DNA from: Pseudomonas anuradhapurensis
GTDB taxonomy: Bacteria > Pseudomonadota > Gammaproteobacteria > Pseudomonadales > Pseudomonadaceae
Assembly: GCF_014269225.2 (NCBI RefSeq)
Contig: NZ_CP077097.1
Span: forward strand, 2,491,001-2,555,000
Direction of reading: 5' to 3'
Length of the DNA: 64,000 bases
Shown here: positions 8,941 through 18,385 of the stretch, piece by piece
How positions within the stretch are numbered: position 1 is the stretch's first letter
Layout: every line of letters starts with the position of its first letter
Position numbers and translations under genes: made by a program
Notes under the pieces: generated by a model
Told to the model about the DNA's origin: nothing
Database searches by the model: none
Seen by the model: the letters and a program-made list of their open reading frames with translations, nothing else

Positions 8941-10512
8941 TCAATACTCCTGCCAGCGTCGTGTCGCTGCACCCTGGGGTTGCGGCGGGTTACTGGCAGG
9001 GCTCGCCCAGGCGAAGTGATAGACATGGCTGGGCGCTGCTGCTTGGCATTGGCCAGTGTCGGCATCGGCGGCGACCACATACCACTCGGCGCGCGAGGTT
9101 TCGCCGAGCCTGCGCGCCTTCTCGGCACTGAAGCAGCGGCCCAGTGCGGAGCCCGGGATCAAGGCGTAGGCTGCGGGATGCTGGCGCAGCCAGTAGGCGG
9201 CCGCATCTGCCCTGGATTGCCCGCTGAAGCCGAAATGCACGATAGGTTGCCGGGCAAACAGCCAGTGCCCCTCGCGCCAGTCAACCAGCACCAGTTCGGC
9301 TCCACTGGTGACGCGCGCGGCTTCGCTCATCAAGGTGTCATGTGGGTTGCGGCCTTCTTGCAATGGCTCGACCCAGCCGCGCGCGAACCATAGCGCGAAC
9401 CATGCCAGGGCTACGGCGGTGAACCCCTTGCGCCAGGCCGGCCGGCGCTGTAGCCAGCGTTTGAGCAGCCAGGGCAGCAGTGGCGCGATGGCCAGCACCA
9501 GGCCCGGCAGCGCCGGGAAGATATACAGCTTGCGCTTGCCGCTGCTGAGGCTGAAGAACAACAGTACCAGCGCTACCCAGCCGAGCAGCAACAGAAAGCG
9601 CCCGTCGCGCTTGTGCAGTTGCCGATACCAGGCCGGTACCAGCCAGGGCAAGGCCAGCACCAGCGGCAGCCAGTACTTGGGGATGACCTTGACGAAGAAG
9701 TACCAGAACGGCTCACGGTGGTCCCAGGCATTGGCATAGCGGCTGGCGGTCTGGCGCAGCAGGATTTCCTTCAGGTAGGCCAGTTCTGCCGCGCCGCCGC
9801 CCTGGGCAATCGACACCAGCAGCGGCAACAGCCACACCGCGCAACCGGCCAGCAGGCATAACAAGCCCAGGCTCCAGCGCCGGGCCTGGCCGGGCATCAC
9901 CACCACGCCGTGCCAATGCTGGCGCACCGCCCAGGCATACGGCAGCAGTACCAGCGCTGGGACAAAGCCCACGCCCTTGCTGATGATACCCAGGCCCATC
10001 GCCGCGCAAGCCAGGTAGAACCAGCCCCAGGCCGGCCCCAGCAGCAGGTGGCGCAACAGGCCATAGAGGCCCAGCGCCACCCACAGGCACAGGAAGCTGT
10101 CGATCTGCCCGGTGCGCAGGATGCTGTAGCTTTGGTAGGTCGCCAGGAACAGCAGAGCAGCGATCACCCCGACACGCCGGTTCCACAGGCGCCGCCCCAG
10201 GTCGTGCAGCACCCAGGTGATGGTCGCTGCCGATAACAGTCCGGGCAGGTACAGGGCGATGCTGGGCGTGCCGGTCAGGTTGGCGAAGAGGGCTACGGTC
10301 CACATGAACAGCGGCGGCTTGTCACCATAGATTTCTGCCGCCCGGTGCGGGATGAACCAGTGGCCGCTGTGCAGCATTTCCAGGGCAACGCCGAGGAAGC
10401 GCTCCTCATCCACATTCATCGGCTGGCGCCAGCCGATACCGGCACCCACCAGCAGCAGCGCCAGGGCCATCAGGGCCAGGCGTTCGGCCATGAGCGAGTC
10501 GAACCTTGGCAC
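8941..10512 (-). CDS. ArnT-like membrane glycosyltransferase (GT39/PMT family)
   Basis: A 523-residue polytopic membrane protein with roughly ten or more hydrophobic helices. The first periplasmic loop carries the acidic motif MNVDEERFLGVALEM, placed as the catalytic D-E pair of ArnT/PMT enzymes. These transfer a sugar from a polyprenyl-phosphate carrier to lipid A or core on the periplasmic side. It is the last gene of a five-gene operon (4-bp gap after the LAB_N gene). With UDP-glucose dehydrogenase and a uronate epimerase upstream, and no arnA/arnB/arnD in the operon, galacturonic acid is the likelier donor sugar than aminoarabinose; this is inference. Confidence 0.85.
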   Translation of the reverse strand: MPRFDSLMAERLALMALALLLVGAGIGWRQPMNVDEERFLGVALEMLHSGHWFIPHRAAEIYGDKPPLFMWTVALFANLTGTPSIALYLPGLLSAATITWVLHDLGRRLWNRRVGVIAALLFLATYQSYSILRTGQIDSFLCLWVALGLYGLLRHLLLGPAWGWFYLACAAMGLGIISKGVGFVPALVLLPYAWAVRQHWHGVVVMPGQARRWSLGLLCLLAGCAVWLLPLLVSIAQGGGAAELAYLKEILLRQTASRYANAWDHREPFWYFFVKVIPKYWLPLVLALPWLVPAWYRQLHKRDGRFLLLLGWVALVLLFFSLSSGKRKLYIFPALPGLVLAIAPLLPWLLKRWLQRRPAWRKGFTAVALAWFALWFARGWVEPLQEGRNPHDTLMSEAARVTSGAELVLVDWREGHWLFARQPIVHFGFSGQSRADAAAYWLRQHPAAYALIPGSALGRCFSAEKARRLGETSRAEWYVVAADADTGQCQAAAPSHVYHFAWASPASNPPQPQGAATRRWQEY

Positions 10513-10516
10513 GGGG

Positions 10517-10789
10517 CTATTCCTTCTGTTGCGGGTGGCGGGCGATCAGCTGCAGGTTGCGCAGGTAGACCAGCAAACCGAAGCTCTGGCCAATGATGAA
10601 CACCGGGTCCTGGCGATAGATGGCGTAGGCCAGCAGCAGCGCACTGCCGAGCATGCTCAGGTACCAGAAACCCACCGGGATAAGGCTGCGGCGCTTGATC
10701 TCGCTGTACAGCCACTGCAGCACAAAGCGCCCGGTGAACACGGCCTGGCCGGCGAGGCCGACGATTAGCCACAGGCTTTCGCGGGTCAT
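10517..10789 (-). CDS. Lipid A biosynthesis N-terminal (LAB_N) domain membrane protein
   Basis: A 90-residue protein with three hydrophobic segments (LWLIVGLAGQAVFTGRFVLQ, FWYLSMLGSALLLAYAIY, PVFIIGQSFGLLVYLRNLQL), matching LAB_N proteins, a family related to small SWEET/PQ-loop-like membrane modules. It is found fused to or beside glycosyltransferases acting on undecaprenyl phosphate. The ATG overlaps the GT2 stop by 4 bp. A role in flipping or presenting the polyprenyl-linked sugar is plausible but not proven. Confidence 0.85.
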   Translation of the reverse strand: MTRESLWLIVGLAGQAVFTGRFVLQWLYSEIKRRSLIPVGFWYLSMLGSALLLAYAIYRQDPVFIIGQSFGLLVYLRNLQLIARHPQQKE

Positions 10790-11529
10790 CCTTCAAGCTC
10801 CTGCGGGCGCGTGTCCAGGCGGGTACGGCGGATCAGCCACCAGACCCCGAACAGGTCGAGAATGCCAACGAGGGCGCGATCCAGGTTGCCGTACTTGGAC
10901 TCTCCGGCCCGACGTGGCCGGTGGTTGACCGGGTGGACCAGCATCCGGCCGTTGTGACGCAGGATCAGCGCCGGAATGAACCGATGCATATGGTCGAAGT
11001 AGGGCAGGCGCAGGAAGGCCGCGCGCTCGACCAGTTTCAGCCCGCAGCCAGTGTCAGGCGTGGCGTCCCCGAGCAGGCGCCGGCGCAGGCCGTTGGCAAG
11101 GCGCGAGGCCCAGCGTTTGCTGGCGCTGTCGCAACGCTTGACCCGGTGTCCGGCCACCAGTTTGAGGCTGCCGGCCAGGTGCTGGTTGGCGCGTACCAGG
11201 GCCAGCATGCCGGGGATGTCCGCCGGGTCGTTCTGCCCGTCGCCGTCAAGGGTGGCCAGCCACTGGCCGCGCGCCGCTTCGGCGGCGTGCCACAGTGCTG
11301 TGCTCTGGCCCAGCGAGTGCTTGTGGCGGAGGATGCGCAATTGCGCGTAGCCTTGGTTTTTCAAGTGTTGCAGGACGCTCAGGGTGTGGTCGCGGCTGCC
11401 GTCATCGACCACCAGCACTTCGTAGTCTTGCGTCGCCAGTGCCGCGCGGATTTCCTGCAGCAGTGCCGGCAGGTTGTCGGCCTCGTTCCTGGCGGGAATC
11501 AGTACCGATAGCTCAAGTGGGGATGTCAT
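10786..11529 (-). CDS. Glycosyltransferase family 2, polyprenyl-phosphate sugar synthase type
   Basis: A 247-residue GT-A fold enzyme related to ArnC and dolichyl-phosphate mannose synthase. The nucleotide-binding start SVLIPARNEADNLP, the VVDDGSRDHT motif and the metal-binding LDGDGQNDP are all present. There are no clear C-terminal membrane helices beyond a short hydrophobic end (LVGILDLFGVWWLI), so it is shorter than ArnC. In this operon it should load the UDP-uronic acid made by the two upstream genes onto polyprenyl phosphate, comparable to RgtE of rhizobia. Coupled by ATGA overlap to the LAB_N gene. Confidence 0.85.
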   Translation of the reverse strand: MTSPLELSVLIPARNEADNLPALLQEIRAALATQDYEVLVVDDGSRDHTLSVLQHLKNQGYAQLRILRHKHSLGQSTALWHAAEAARGQWLATLDGDGQNDPADIPGMLALVRANQHLAGSLKLVAGHRVKRCDSASKRWASRLANGLRRRLLGDATPDTGCGLKLVERAAFLRLPYFDHMHRFIPALILRHNGRMLVHPVNHRPRRAGESKYGNLDRALVGILDLFGVWWLIRRTRLDTRPQELEG

Positions 11530-11562
11530 GGGGCGCTTGTGATCCTGTTGTGAGGGGGCGAT

Positions 11563-12537
11563 TCAGACCCGGTAGTAGTCCCGGTACCAACCGACGAAGG
11601 CGTTGACGCCGTGCTCCAGTGATGTGCCCGGGGTGTAGCCGATCCAGCGCGCCAGGGCGTCGACATCGGCCCAGGTTTGCAGCACGTCGCCGGGTTGCAG
11701 CGGCAGGTAGTCACGCTGGGCCTTGGTGCCCAAGGCATGCTCCAGGCATTCGATGAACTGCAGCAGCCTTACCGGCTGGCCGCGGCCGATATTGAACAAC
11801 TGGCAGGGCGGTTGCCCCTCGGCTGGCTGTGGCGGCCTCAGGCGCAAGCGCACGATGCTTTCGACGATGTCGTCGATATAGGTAAAGTCGCGGGCCATCA
11901 GGCCGTTGTTGTAGACCGCGATCGGCCGGCCCTCGAGGATGGCCCGGGTGAACGCGAACAAGGCCATGTCGGGGCGGCCCCAGGGGCCGTAGACAGTGAA
12001 GAAACGCAGCCCTGAGGTCGGCAACTGGTACAGGTGGGCATAGCTGTGCGCCATCAGTTCGTTGGCACGTTTGCTGGCGGCGTACAGCGACAGTGGTTGC
12101 TCGACCGGGTCGTCGACGCTGAACGGCAGCTTGGCGTTGGCACCGTACACCGAACTGCTTGAGGCATAGATGAAGTGGCGTGGTGGCTGCTGGCGGCAGG
12201 CCTCGAGTATATTGAGAAAGCCAACCAGGTTGGCCTGACCATAGGCACCCGGGTTTTCCAGCGAATAACGCACCCCGGCCTGCGCCGCCAGATGGATCAC
12301 TTCACTGAACGGTAGCCCGGCAAACAATTGCTGCAGTTCCGCCGGCTGGGTAATGTCGAGGGTATGGAAGCGGAAGTTGGCGAAGTCGAACAGCTGTTGC
12401 AAGCGTGCCAGCTTCAACTTGACGCTGTAGTAGGCATTGAGGGTATCGATGCCGACCACCTCGATGCCAGCCTCGCACAGGCGCCGGGCAACGTGGTAGC
12501 CAATGAAGCCGGCCACGCCGGTAATCAGTACCGGCAT
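11563..12537 (-). CDS. NAD-dependent epimerase, UDP-glucuronate 4-epimerase type
   Basis: A 324-residue extended SDR. The N-terminal Rossmann motif is GVAGFIGYHVA, the NAYYSVKLKLARL stretch is characteristic of UDP-glucuronate 4-epimerases, the catalytic Tyr/Lys are in SLYAASKRANE, and the Ser region is IYASSSSVYG. It would convert UDP-glucuronate, the product of the preceding Ugd, to UDP-galacturonate. The start overlaps the ugd stop by 13 bp. Distinction from GalE-type UDP-glucose epimerases rests on the N-terminal signature and on context. Confidence 0.85.
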   Translation of the reverse strand: MPVLITGVAGFIGYHVARRLCEAGIEVVGIDTLNAYYSVKLKLARLQQLFDFANFRFHTLDITQPAELQQLFAGLPFSEVIHLAAQAGVRYSLENPGAYGQANLVGFLNILEACRQQPPRHFIYASSSSVYGANAKLPFSVDDPVEQPLSLYAASKRANELMAHSYAHLYQLPTSGLRFFTVYGPWGRPDMALFAFTRAILEGRPIAVYNNGLMARDFTYIDDIVESIVRLRLRPPQPAEGQPPCQLFNIGRGQPVRLLQFIECLEHALGTKAQRDYLPLQPGDVLQTWADVDALARWIGYTPGTSLEHGVNAFVGWYRDYYRV

Positions 12538-13862
12538 GCTGGCTGCACCTGGCCACGGCCGATGCCATAGTAGGTCAGGCCGGCGGCGGCCATGTGCTCC
12601 GGTTCAAACAGGTTACGCCCGTCGAACACCACCCGGTCGGCGAGTTGCTGCAGCACCTTGTCCAGGTCGAGCACGCGGTAATCCTGCCATTCGGTAACGA
12701 CCACCAGGGCATTGGCACCGCGCAGCGCATCCTCCTTGCAGGGCACCAGGCGCAGGTCGCTACGTGCGCCATAGTGCCGCTGGATCTCGTCCATGGCCTG
12801 CGGATCATGGGCCTGTACTCGCGCACCGGCGGCCCACAGAGCTTCCAGCAGCACCCGGCTGGAGGCTTCACGAATGTCGTTGGTATTGGGTTTGAACGAC
12901 AGTCCCCACAGGGCGAACACCTTGCCGCGCAGGCCTCCGCGGTAGTGGCGCTGGATCTTGCCGAACAACCGGCCTTTTTGCCGCTCGTTGACCGACTCCA
13001 CCGCACGCAGCAGCTGCGGCTCGAAGCCTTCGGCCTCGGCGCTGCGGCGCAGGGCCTGCAGATCCTTGGGGAAGCACGAGCCACCGAAGCCGCAGCCGGC
13101 ATAGATGAAGTCGTAGCCGATGCGCGGGTCGGAACCTATGCCACGGCGCACCATCTCGATGTCGGCGCCCAGGTGTTCGGCCAGGTTGGCGATTTCGTTG
13201 ATAAACGAGATCTTGGTCGCCAGCATGCAGTTGGCGGCGTACTTGGTCAGCTCGGCGCTACGTGCGTCCATGACCATGAGCTTTTCGCGGTTACGGCTGA
13301 ACGGCAGGTACAGCTCGCGCAGCAGTTCCACCTCGGCAGGTTCCGCGCCACCGATGATGATGCGTTCCGGGCGCATGCAATCGTCCACGGCCGAGCCCTC
13401 CTTTAGGAACTCGGGGTTGCTGATGACCTGGAAGCGATGGGTGTCGGCCACGGCCTGGGCGATGTGCGCCTTGATGCGGTGTACCGTGCCGACCGGGACG
13501 GTGGATTTGTTGACGATTACCTTGGGCCCGTCGGCGTGCTGGAGGATGCTGTCGACCACTGCGAACACGTGCTTGAGGTCGGCGCTGCCATCGGCCTGTG
13601 GCGGGGTACCGACTGCGATGAACTGCAATCTGGCGTAGTTGGCCGCTTCGCTGGCGTCGGTGGTGAAGCGCAACCGACCACAGGCCAGGTTGTTCGCCAA
13701 CAAGGGCGCCAGGCCGGGCTCGAAGATCGGGCAGTGGCCTTCATTGAGGGCGGCGACCCGCGCGGCGTCGACATCCATGCACAACACCGAATGCCCCACC
13801 TGGGCCAGGCACACTGCCTGGGTGAGGCCAACATAACCGGTACCGAAAACCGTGACCTTCAT
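12525..13862 (-). CDS. ugd: UDP-glucose 6-dehydrogenase
   Basis: A 445-residue enzyme that oxidises UDP-glucose to UDP-glucuronate with NAD. The dinucleotide fold is GTGYVGLTQAVCLA at the N-terminus; the catalytic cysteine is Cys263 in GCGFGGSCFPKDL; and the VPVGTVHRI and SNPEFLKEGSAVDD blocks are intact. It is the first gene of the envelope-sugar operon. The short 48-bp gap to the upstream LysR gene contains an A-rich run but no promoter I can define, so partial read-through from the LysR gene is possible. Confidence 0.95.
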   Translation of the reverse strand: MKVTVFGTGYVGLTQAVCLAQVGHSVLCMDVDAARVAALNEGHCPIFEPGLAPLLANNLACGRLRFTTDASEAANYARLQFIAVGTPPQADGSADLKHVFAVVDSILQHADGPKVIVNKSTVPVGTVHRIKAHIAQAVADTHRFQVISNPEFLKEGSAVDDCMRPERIIIGGAEPAEVELLRELYLPFSRNREKLMVMDARSAELTKYAANCMLATKISFINEIANLAEHLGADIEMVRRGIGSDPRIGYDFIYAGCGFGGSCFPKDLQALRRSAEAEGFEPQLLRAVESVNERQKGRLFGKIQRHYRGGLRGKVFALWGLSFKPNTNDIREASSRVLLEALWAAGARVQAHDPQAMDEIQRHYGARSDLRLVPCKEDALRGANALVVVTEWQDYRVLDLDKVLQQLADRVVFDGRNLFEPEHMAAAGLTYYGIGRGQVQPACRY

Positions 13863-13910
13863 TTGACAGCTCCTTGGCGAGAAAGCTGAAAAAAAATGTC
13901 ACATTGTTGT

Positions 13911-14846
13911 TTAGGAATTGTTACCCGTACTGACTGCCGATTGCTGGGCGACCGTCCATAGCTGTTGGCGGAACCACCGCCGCAGGGGATCGGCATGCGT
14001 GCGTTCGTGCCAGATCTGCATCACCTCGATTACCGGCAGGGCCAGCGGCAGCGGGTACATGACCAGGTCGTCATCGCGTGCGCTGGCTTCGACGGCCAGT
14101 GAGCGCAGGCAGGTCAGCAGCAAGTCGGTGCCGCGCAGCAAGCGCGCCGGGGCGATGAAACTGGACAAGCCGGCTACCACCCGTCGCTGCTTGCCTTGGC
14201 TGCGTAGCGCGCGGTCGACCAGGCCGTCGAGGTCGCCGGTGAGGGTGGTGAGCAGATGGTCGCAGGCGAGGAAGGTGTCGAGGTCCAGGCCCTTGCCCAG
14301 GCCTGGATGGCTGCGTGACGCCAATACGACCAGTTGTTCGTCGAGCAGGCGCTGCTGGTGGAAGGTGTCCGGCAGGTCGGTATAGAAGCCGGCAACGGCG
14401 AGGTCACAGGTGCCTTTCTCCAGCGCTTCGCGGGGTAGCTGGCCACGGGTGTTGTGGGTCACCAGGGTCAGGTTCGGTGCCTGGCTGCGCAGCAGCGGCA
14501 GCAGCCTGGGTAACAGGGTCTGTTCGACATAATCGGTGCTGTACAGGTGCAGCCGGGCAGGGCGGGCGAGAAAGTCCTGGCCTTCGCAACGTTCATAGAA
14601 ACCTTCCAGGCTCATCACCAGGCGTTCCACCTGGGGGGCCAGTTCATGGGCGCGCGGCGTGGGCGTCAGGCCGCGGGGCGCGCGTACGAACAAGGGGTCG
14701 CCGAACTGATGGCGCAGCTTGTTGAGTTTGTGGCTGAGCGCAGGCTGGCTCAGCGCAATGCGCTGGGCGGCGAGGGTGGCATTGCGTTCCTGATACAGCA
14801 CATGGAACAGGTACAGCAGGTTGAAGTCTTTGCTGGCGATATTCAT
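13911..14846 (-). CDS. LysR family transcriptional regulator
   Basis: A 311-residue LTTR starting MNIASKDFNLLYLFHVLY; an ATG six codons upstream is possible. The winged helix is at residues about 15-60 (NATLAAQRIALSQPALSHKL, then FVRAPRGLTPTPRA). The effector-binding domain follows. It is divergent from the PfpI-like gene (118 bp apart), which is the most likely target, and on the same strand as ugd downstream. Confidence 0.9.
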   Translation of the reverse strand: MNIASKDFNLLYLFHVLYQERNATLAAQRIALSQPALSHKLNKLRHQFGDPLFVRAPRGLTPTPRAHELAPQVERLVMSLEGFYERCEGQDFLARPARLHLYSTDYVEQTLLPRLLPLLRSQAPNLTLVTHNTRGQLPREALEKGTCDLAVAGFYTDLPDTFHQQRLLDEQLVVLASRSHPGLGKGLDLDTFLACDHLLTTLTGDLDGLVDRALRSQGKQRRVVAGLSSFIAPARLLRGTDLLLTCLRSLAVEASARDDDLVMYPLPLALPVIEVMQIWHERTHADPLRRWFRQQLWTVAQQSAVSTGNNS

Positions 14847-14964
14847 TTTCTGGATTACAGGCATGCAAGCTTTCGAATTATCGAATCATAGCCTGGCCAC
14901 TAGCATGAGCACATCGGCCCGCCCTGTATGGGATGGCCCATGGGTTGATCGAGGAGATTGCTGC

Positions 14965-15828
14965 ATGATCCAGATGTCCAGGCTTGCCACTGCCGTGGCT
15001 GCCACCCTGCTCGCTGCTGGCACCCAGGCCGCGCCCAAGGGCGAGGTGCTGGTGCTGTTGTCCAGCGAGCACCAGCTGCCGTTGCAGGACGGCAAGCGCT
15101 ACGCCACCGGTTACTACCTCAACGAGTTCGGCGTGCCAGCCGACCAGTTGCTCAAGGCTGGCTACAAGCTAGTCCTGGTAACGCCCAGGGGCAATGCCCC
15201 AAGCGTCGACCCGCGTTCGATCGATCCGAGCTATTTTGCCGGCGATGCGGCCGAGATGAAGCGGATCGAAAGGGTCGTCCAAAGCCTGCCGGGCATCGAC
15301 GATACCCTGTCTGTGAAGGAGGTGCTGGCAGGCGATCTGGGCCGTTATGCCGGGCTGTTCATTCCCGGCGGCCATGCGCCGTTGATCGATCTGGCCAACA
15401 ATCCGGAGGTGGGCGCCTTGCTGCGGTATTTCCACCAGGCTGGCAAACCTACCGCGGCCATCTGCCACGGCCCCATCGCCTTGCTCTCGGCCCAGCAGGA
15501 CCCGGCAGGCTATGAGGCCGCGCTGGCACGTGGCGACAAGCCTGCAGCCACTGACTGGTTGTACCAGGGCTACCGGATGACCATCTTCTCCGACCCGGAA
15601 GAGCAGGTATTCGAGGGTTCGCTCAAGGGCCAGCGCCTGTTGTTCTACCCGGCGGGTGCCATGGCGATTGCAGGCGGCGACATGGGCTACGCCAAGGCCT
15701 GGCAACCCAACGTGGTGGTGGACCGCGAACTGATTACCGGGCAGAACCCGTTCTCGGACAAGATCCTGGCCAAGGCGCTGCTGGAAAAGTTGGCCGAACA
15801 GCCACAGCGCCCCGGACAGGGCATCTAA
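14965..15828 (+). CDS. Periplasmic DJ-1/PfpI family protein (type 1 glutamine amidotransferase-like)
   Basis: A 287-residue protein with an N-terminal signal peptide (LATAVAATLLAAGTQA). The start is the ATG preceded by GAGGAG. The DJ-1/PfpI fold contains the nucleophile elbow AICHGPIALL with its cysteine and the upstream GLFIPGGHAPLIDL. Related cytoplasmic proteins act as glyoxalases or chaperones (Hsp31 type); export to the periplasm is the unusual point. It is divergent from a LysR gene that may control it. Confidence 0.85.
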   Translation: MIQMSRLATAVAATLLAAGTQAAPKGEVLVLLSSEHQLPLQDGKRYATGYYLNEFGVPADQLLKAGYKLVLVTPRGNAPSVDPRSIDPSYFAGDAAEMKRIERVVQSLPGIDDTLSVKEVLAGDLGRYAGLFIPGGHAPLIDLANNPEVGALLRYFHQAGKPTAAICHGPIALLSAQQDPAGYEAALARGDKPAATDWLYQGYRMTIFSDPEEQVFEGSLKGQRLLFYPAGAMAIAGGDMGYAKAWQPNVVVDRELITGQNPFSDKILAKALLEKLAEQPQRPGQGI

Positions 15829-15947
15829 ACTTACAAGTGGCCTGCAGCGGCTAACGCTCGCCAGGCCAACATCATCCAACCGACCACCGCCTCCCCGGAG
15901 CGGACTTCCCTCGCTGGCGATGGCCTTCTTGCAGAGGAGGGCAGGTC

Positions 15948-16994
15948 ATGGAAGAGGCAAGGCTTCACGATTTCATGGGCAAGCTGGTGGGCGACATGGG
16001 CGCGGCGGCGACCTTGGCCAATGTGATACTCGGCGACGAACTGGGGTTGTACCGGGCCATGGCCGACAGCCAACCGACCACCCCCGAGGCACTGGCGGCG
16101 AAGACCGGTTGCCACCCACGGCTGGTGCGCGAGTGGCTCAACGCCCAGGCCGCGTCGGGCTACATGGTGCACGATCAGGGCCGCTTCGTATTGCCCGAAG
16201 AACAGGCCCTGGCTTTGGCGCTGGAAGATTCCCCGGCCTACATGGCCGGTGGCGCGGCGGTAGTGGCGGCACTGTTCCATGACAAGGACAAACTGGTTGC
16301 GGCAATGCGCGGTGACGGCGGGCTGGCCTGGGGTGACCATCACCCCTGCATGTTCAGCGGTACCGAGCGGTTCTTCCGGCCGGGTTACCGCACTTTCCTG
16401 GTGTCGGAGTGGCTACCGGCGCTCGAGGGCGTGGTCGCCAAGTTGCAGGCGGGTGCCAAGGTAGCTGACGTCGGTTGCGGGCATGGTGCTTCGACGCTGG
16501 TCATGGCCGAGGCATTTCCGGCCTCCACTTTCATTGGCTACGACTACCACGGGCCTTCCATCACCACGGCCAACGAACGCGCACGCGAAGCGGGGTTGGT
16601 GGGCCGGGTGACATTCCAGCAGGCCAGCGCCAAGGACTATCCGGGGCATGACTATGACCTGGTGTGCTTCTTCGATTGCCTGCACGACATGGGGGACCCG
16701 GTGGGCGCGGCGAAACATGCCTACCGCGCGTTGAAGGCGGACGGCACGGTGATGCTGGTGGAACCTTATGCCGAAGATTCGCTGGAGGGCAACCTGACGC
16801 CGGTCGGGCGCTTGTTCTATGCCGCCTCGACGTTCATCTGCACACCGAACTCGTTATCCCAGGAGGTGGGCTTGGGGCTGGGCGCCCAAGCTGGGGAGGC
16901 GCGCTTGCGTGCGGTGTTCGAGGAGGCGGGGTTCAGCCAGTTTCGGCGGGCGACGCAGACACCGTTCAACCTGATCCTCGAGGCCAGGAAATAA
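15948..16994 (+). CDS. Class I SAM-dependent methyltransferase
   Basis: A 348-residue protein with a strong ribosome site (GAGGAGGG-like, 'gaggagggcaggtc'). The N-terminal ~100 residues form a winged-helix/dimerisation-like part (EALAAKTGCHPRLVREWLNA), and the catalytic domain starts at VADVGCGHGASTL (motif I). It resembles the O-methyltransferase/Rv2258c-like family whose substrate is unknown. It stands alone between convergent and divergent neighbours, followed by a bidirectional terminator. Confidence 0.85.
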   Translation: MEEARLHDFMGKLVGDMGAAATLANVILGDELGLYRAMADSQPTTPEALAAKTGCHPRLVREWLNAQAASGYMVHDQGRFVLPEEQALALALEDSPAYMAGGAAVVAALFHDKDKLVAAMRGDGGLAWGDHHPCMFSGTERFFRPGYRTFLVSEWLPALEGVVAKLQAGAKVADVGCGHGASTLVMAEAFPASTFIGYDYHGPSITTANERAREAGLVGRVTFQQASAKDYPGHDYDLVCFFDCLHDMGDPVGAAKHAYRALKADGTVMLVEPYAEDSLEGNLTPVGRLFYAASTFICTPNSLSQEVGLGLGAQAGEARLRAVFEEAGFSQFRRATQTPFNLILEARK

Positions 16995-17076
16995 GGAGAA
17001 GCCGTCAGCTCGAAGCCAGCGCACCAGCTGTGAGCGCCTGGCTTGCCGGCGATGAGGCCGCGACGGGCAAAAAGAA

Positions 17077-17104
17077 GGGGCGCCTGAATGGCGCCCCCTT
17101 TTTT
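17077..17104. terminator. Bidirectional rho-independent terminator
   Basis: An 8-bp perfect GC stem (ggggcgcc / ggcgcccc) with a 5-nt loop, followed by a run of six T on the plus strand and preceded by an A-rich stretch that gives T on the minus strand. It lies between two convergent genes, the methyltransferase and the carboxynorspermidine dehydrogenase. Confidence 0.85.
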
Positions 17105-17109
17105 GCCGC

Positions 17110-18354
17110 TTAGGCTTCAGCGTCCCAAGGACGATCGCCTTTTTCATCCTTGATGCGGGTCGGCAGGCCCATTACGTCCAGCGCCTTGAGGAACGGCTCG
17201 GCTGGCAGCTCCTCGACGTTGACCATGCGCTTGGCATCCCACTCGCCACGGGCAACCAGCAGGGCGGCAGCCACCGGCGGAACACCGGCAGTGTAGGAAA
17301 TGCCCTGGCTGTCGGTCTCGGCGTAGGCTTCTTCGTGGTCGGCCACGTTGTAGATGAACACTTCGCGCGGCTGGCCGTTCTTGGTGCCCTTGACCAGGTC
17401 GCCGATGCAGGTCTTGCCGGTGTAGCCCGGGGCCAGCGAGGCAGGGTCCGGCAGCACCGCCTTGACCACCTTCAGCGGTACCACTTCCAGGCCTTCGGCG
17501 GTTTTTACCGGTTGCTCGGAGAGCAGGCCCAGGTTCTTCAGCACGGTGAACACGTTGATATAGTGTTCGCCGAAGCTCATCCAGAAACGCACGTTCGGCA
17601 CGTTGAGGTTCTTCGAAAGCGAATGAACTTCATCATGGCCGGTCAGGTACAGGTTCTGTGAACCGACCACCGGCAGGTCGTCGGTACGCTTGACTTCGAA
17701 CATGCTGTTGCTGGTCCACTGGCTGTTCTGCCAGCTCCAGACTTGCCCGGTGAATTCACGGAAGTTGATTTCCGGGTCGAAGTTGGTGGCAAAGTACTTG
17801 CCGTGCGAACCGGCATTGACGTCGAGAATGTCGATCGAATCAATGCTGTCGAAATACTGTTGCTGCGCCAGCTTGGCGTAACTGTTCACCACACCCGGGT
17901 CGAAACCGACGCCGAGAATGGCGGTGATGTTCTTGGCCTGGCACTCCTCGAGGTGTTTCCACTCGTAGTTGCCGTACCATGGCGGGGTCTCGCAGATCTT
18001 CCCCGGTTCTTCGTGGATGGCGGTGTCCAGGTAGGCGACACCGGTATCGATGCAGGCACGCAGCACCGACATGTTGAGGAAGGCGGAACCGACGTTGATC
18101 ACGATCTGCGATTCGGTCTCGCGGATCAGTGCCTTGGTCGCCTCGACATCGAGGGCATTGAGCGAGAAGGCCTGGATGTCGGCGGGTACCTTGAGGCTAC
18201 CCTTGGCCTTGACGCTGTCGATGATGGCCTGGCATTTGGAGATGTTCCGTGACGCGATAGCGATACGACCCAGTTCGTCGTTATGCTGCGCGCACTTGTG
18301 GGCCACCACCTTGGCGACACCTCCTGCACCAATGATAAGAACGTTCTTCTTCAA
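17110..18354 (-). CDS. Carboxynorspermidine/carboxyspermidine dehydrogenase (saccharopine dehydrogenase family)
   Basis: A 414-residue enzyme that reductively couples a diamine with aspartate semialdehyde in the alternative spermidine pathway. The N-terminal Rossmann motif is VLIIGAGGVAKVVAHKC; later blocks (ASRNISKCQ, GVGFDPGVVNSYAK) fit this branch of the saccharopine dehydrogenase family. The start appears to be TTG at 18354 with AAGGAGC upstream; I see no in-frame ATG giving the expected N-terminus. It follows nspC by 31 bp, and the pair carries out consecutive steps. Confidence 0.9.
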   Translation of the reverse strand: MKKNVLIIGAGGVAKVVAHKCAQHNDELGRIAIASRNISKCQAIIDSVKAKGSLKVPADIQAFSLNALDVEATKALIRETESQIVINVGSAFLNMSVLRACIDTGVAYLDTAIHEEPGKICETPPWYGNYEWKHLEECQAKNITAILGVGFDPGVVNSYAKLAQQQYFDSIDSIDILDVNAGSHGKYFATNFDPEINFREFTGQVWSWQNSQWTSNSMFEVKRTDDLPVVGSQNLYLTGHDEVHSLSKNLNVPNVRFWMSFGEHYINVFTVLKNLGLLSEQPVKTAEGLEVVPLKVVKAVLPDPASLAPGYTGKTCIGDLVKGTKNGQPREVFIYNVADHEEAYAETDSQGISYTAGVPPVAAALLVARGEWDAKRMVNVEELPAEPFLKALDVMGLPTRIKDEKGDRPWDAEA

Positions 18355-18385
18355 TTTATCCCTTGCTCCTTACTGAAAGCCGGTC

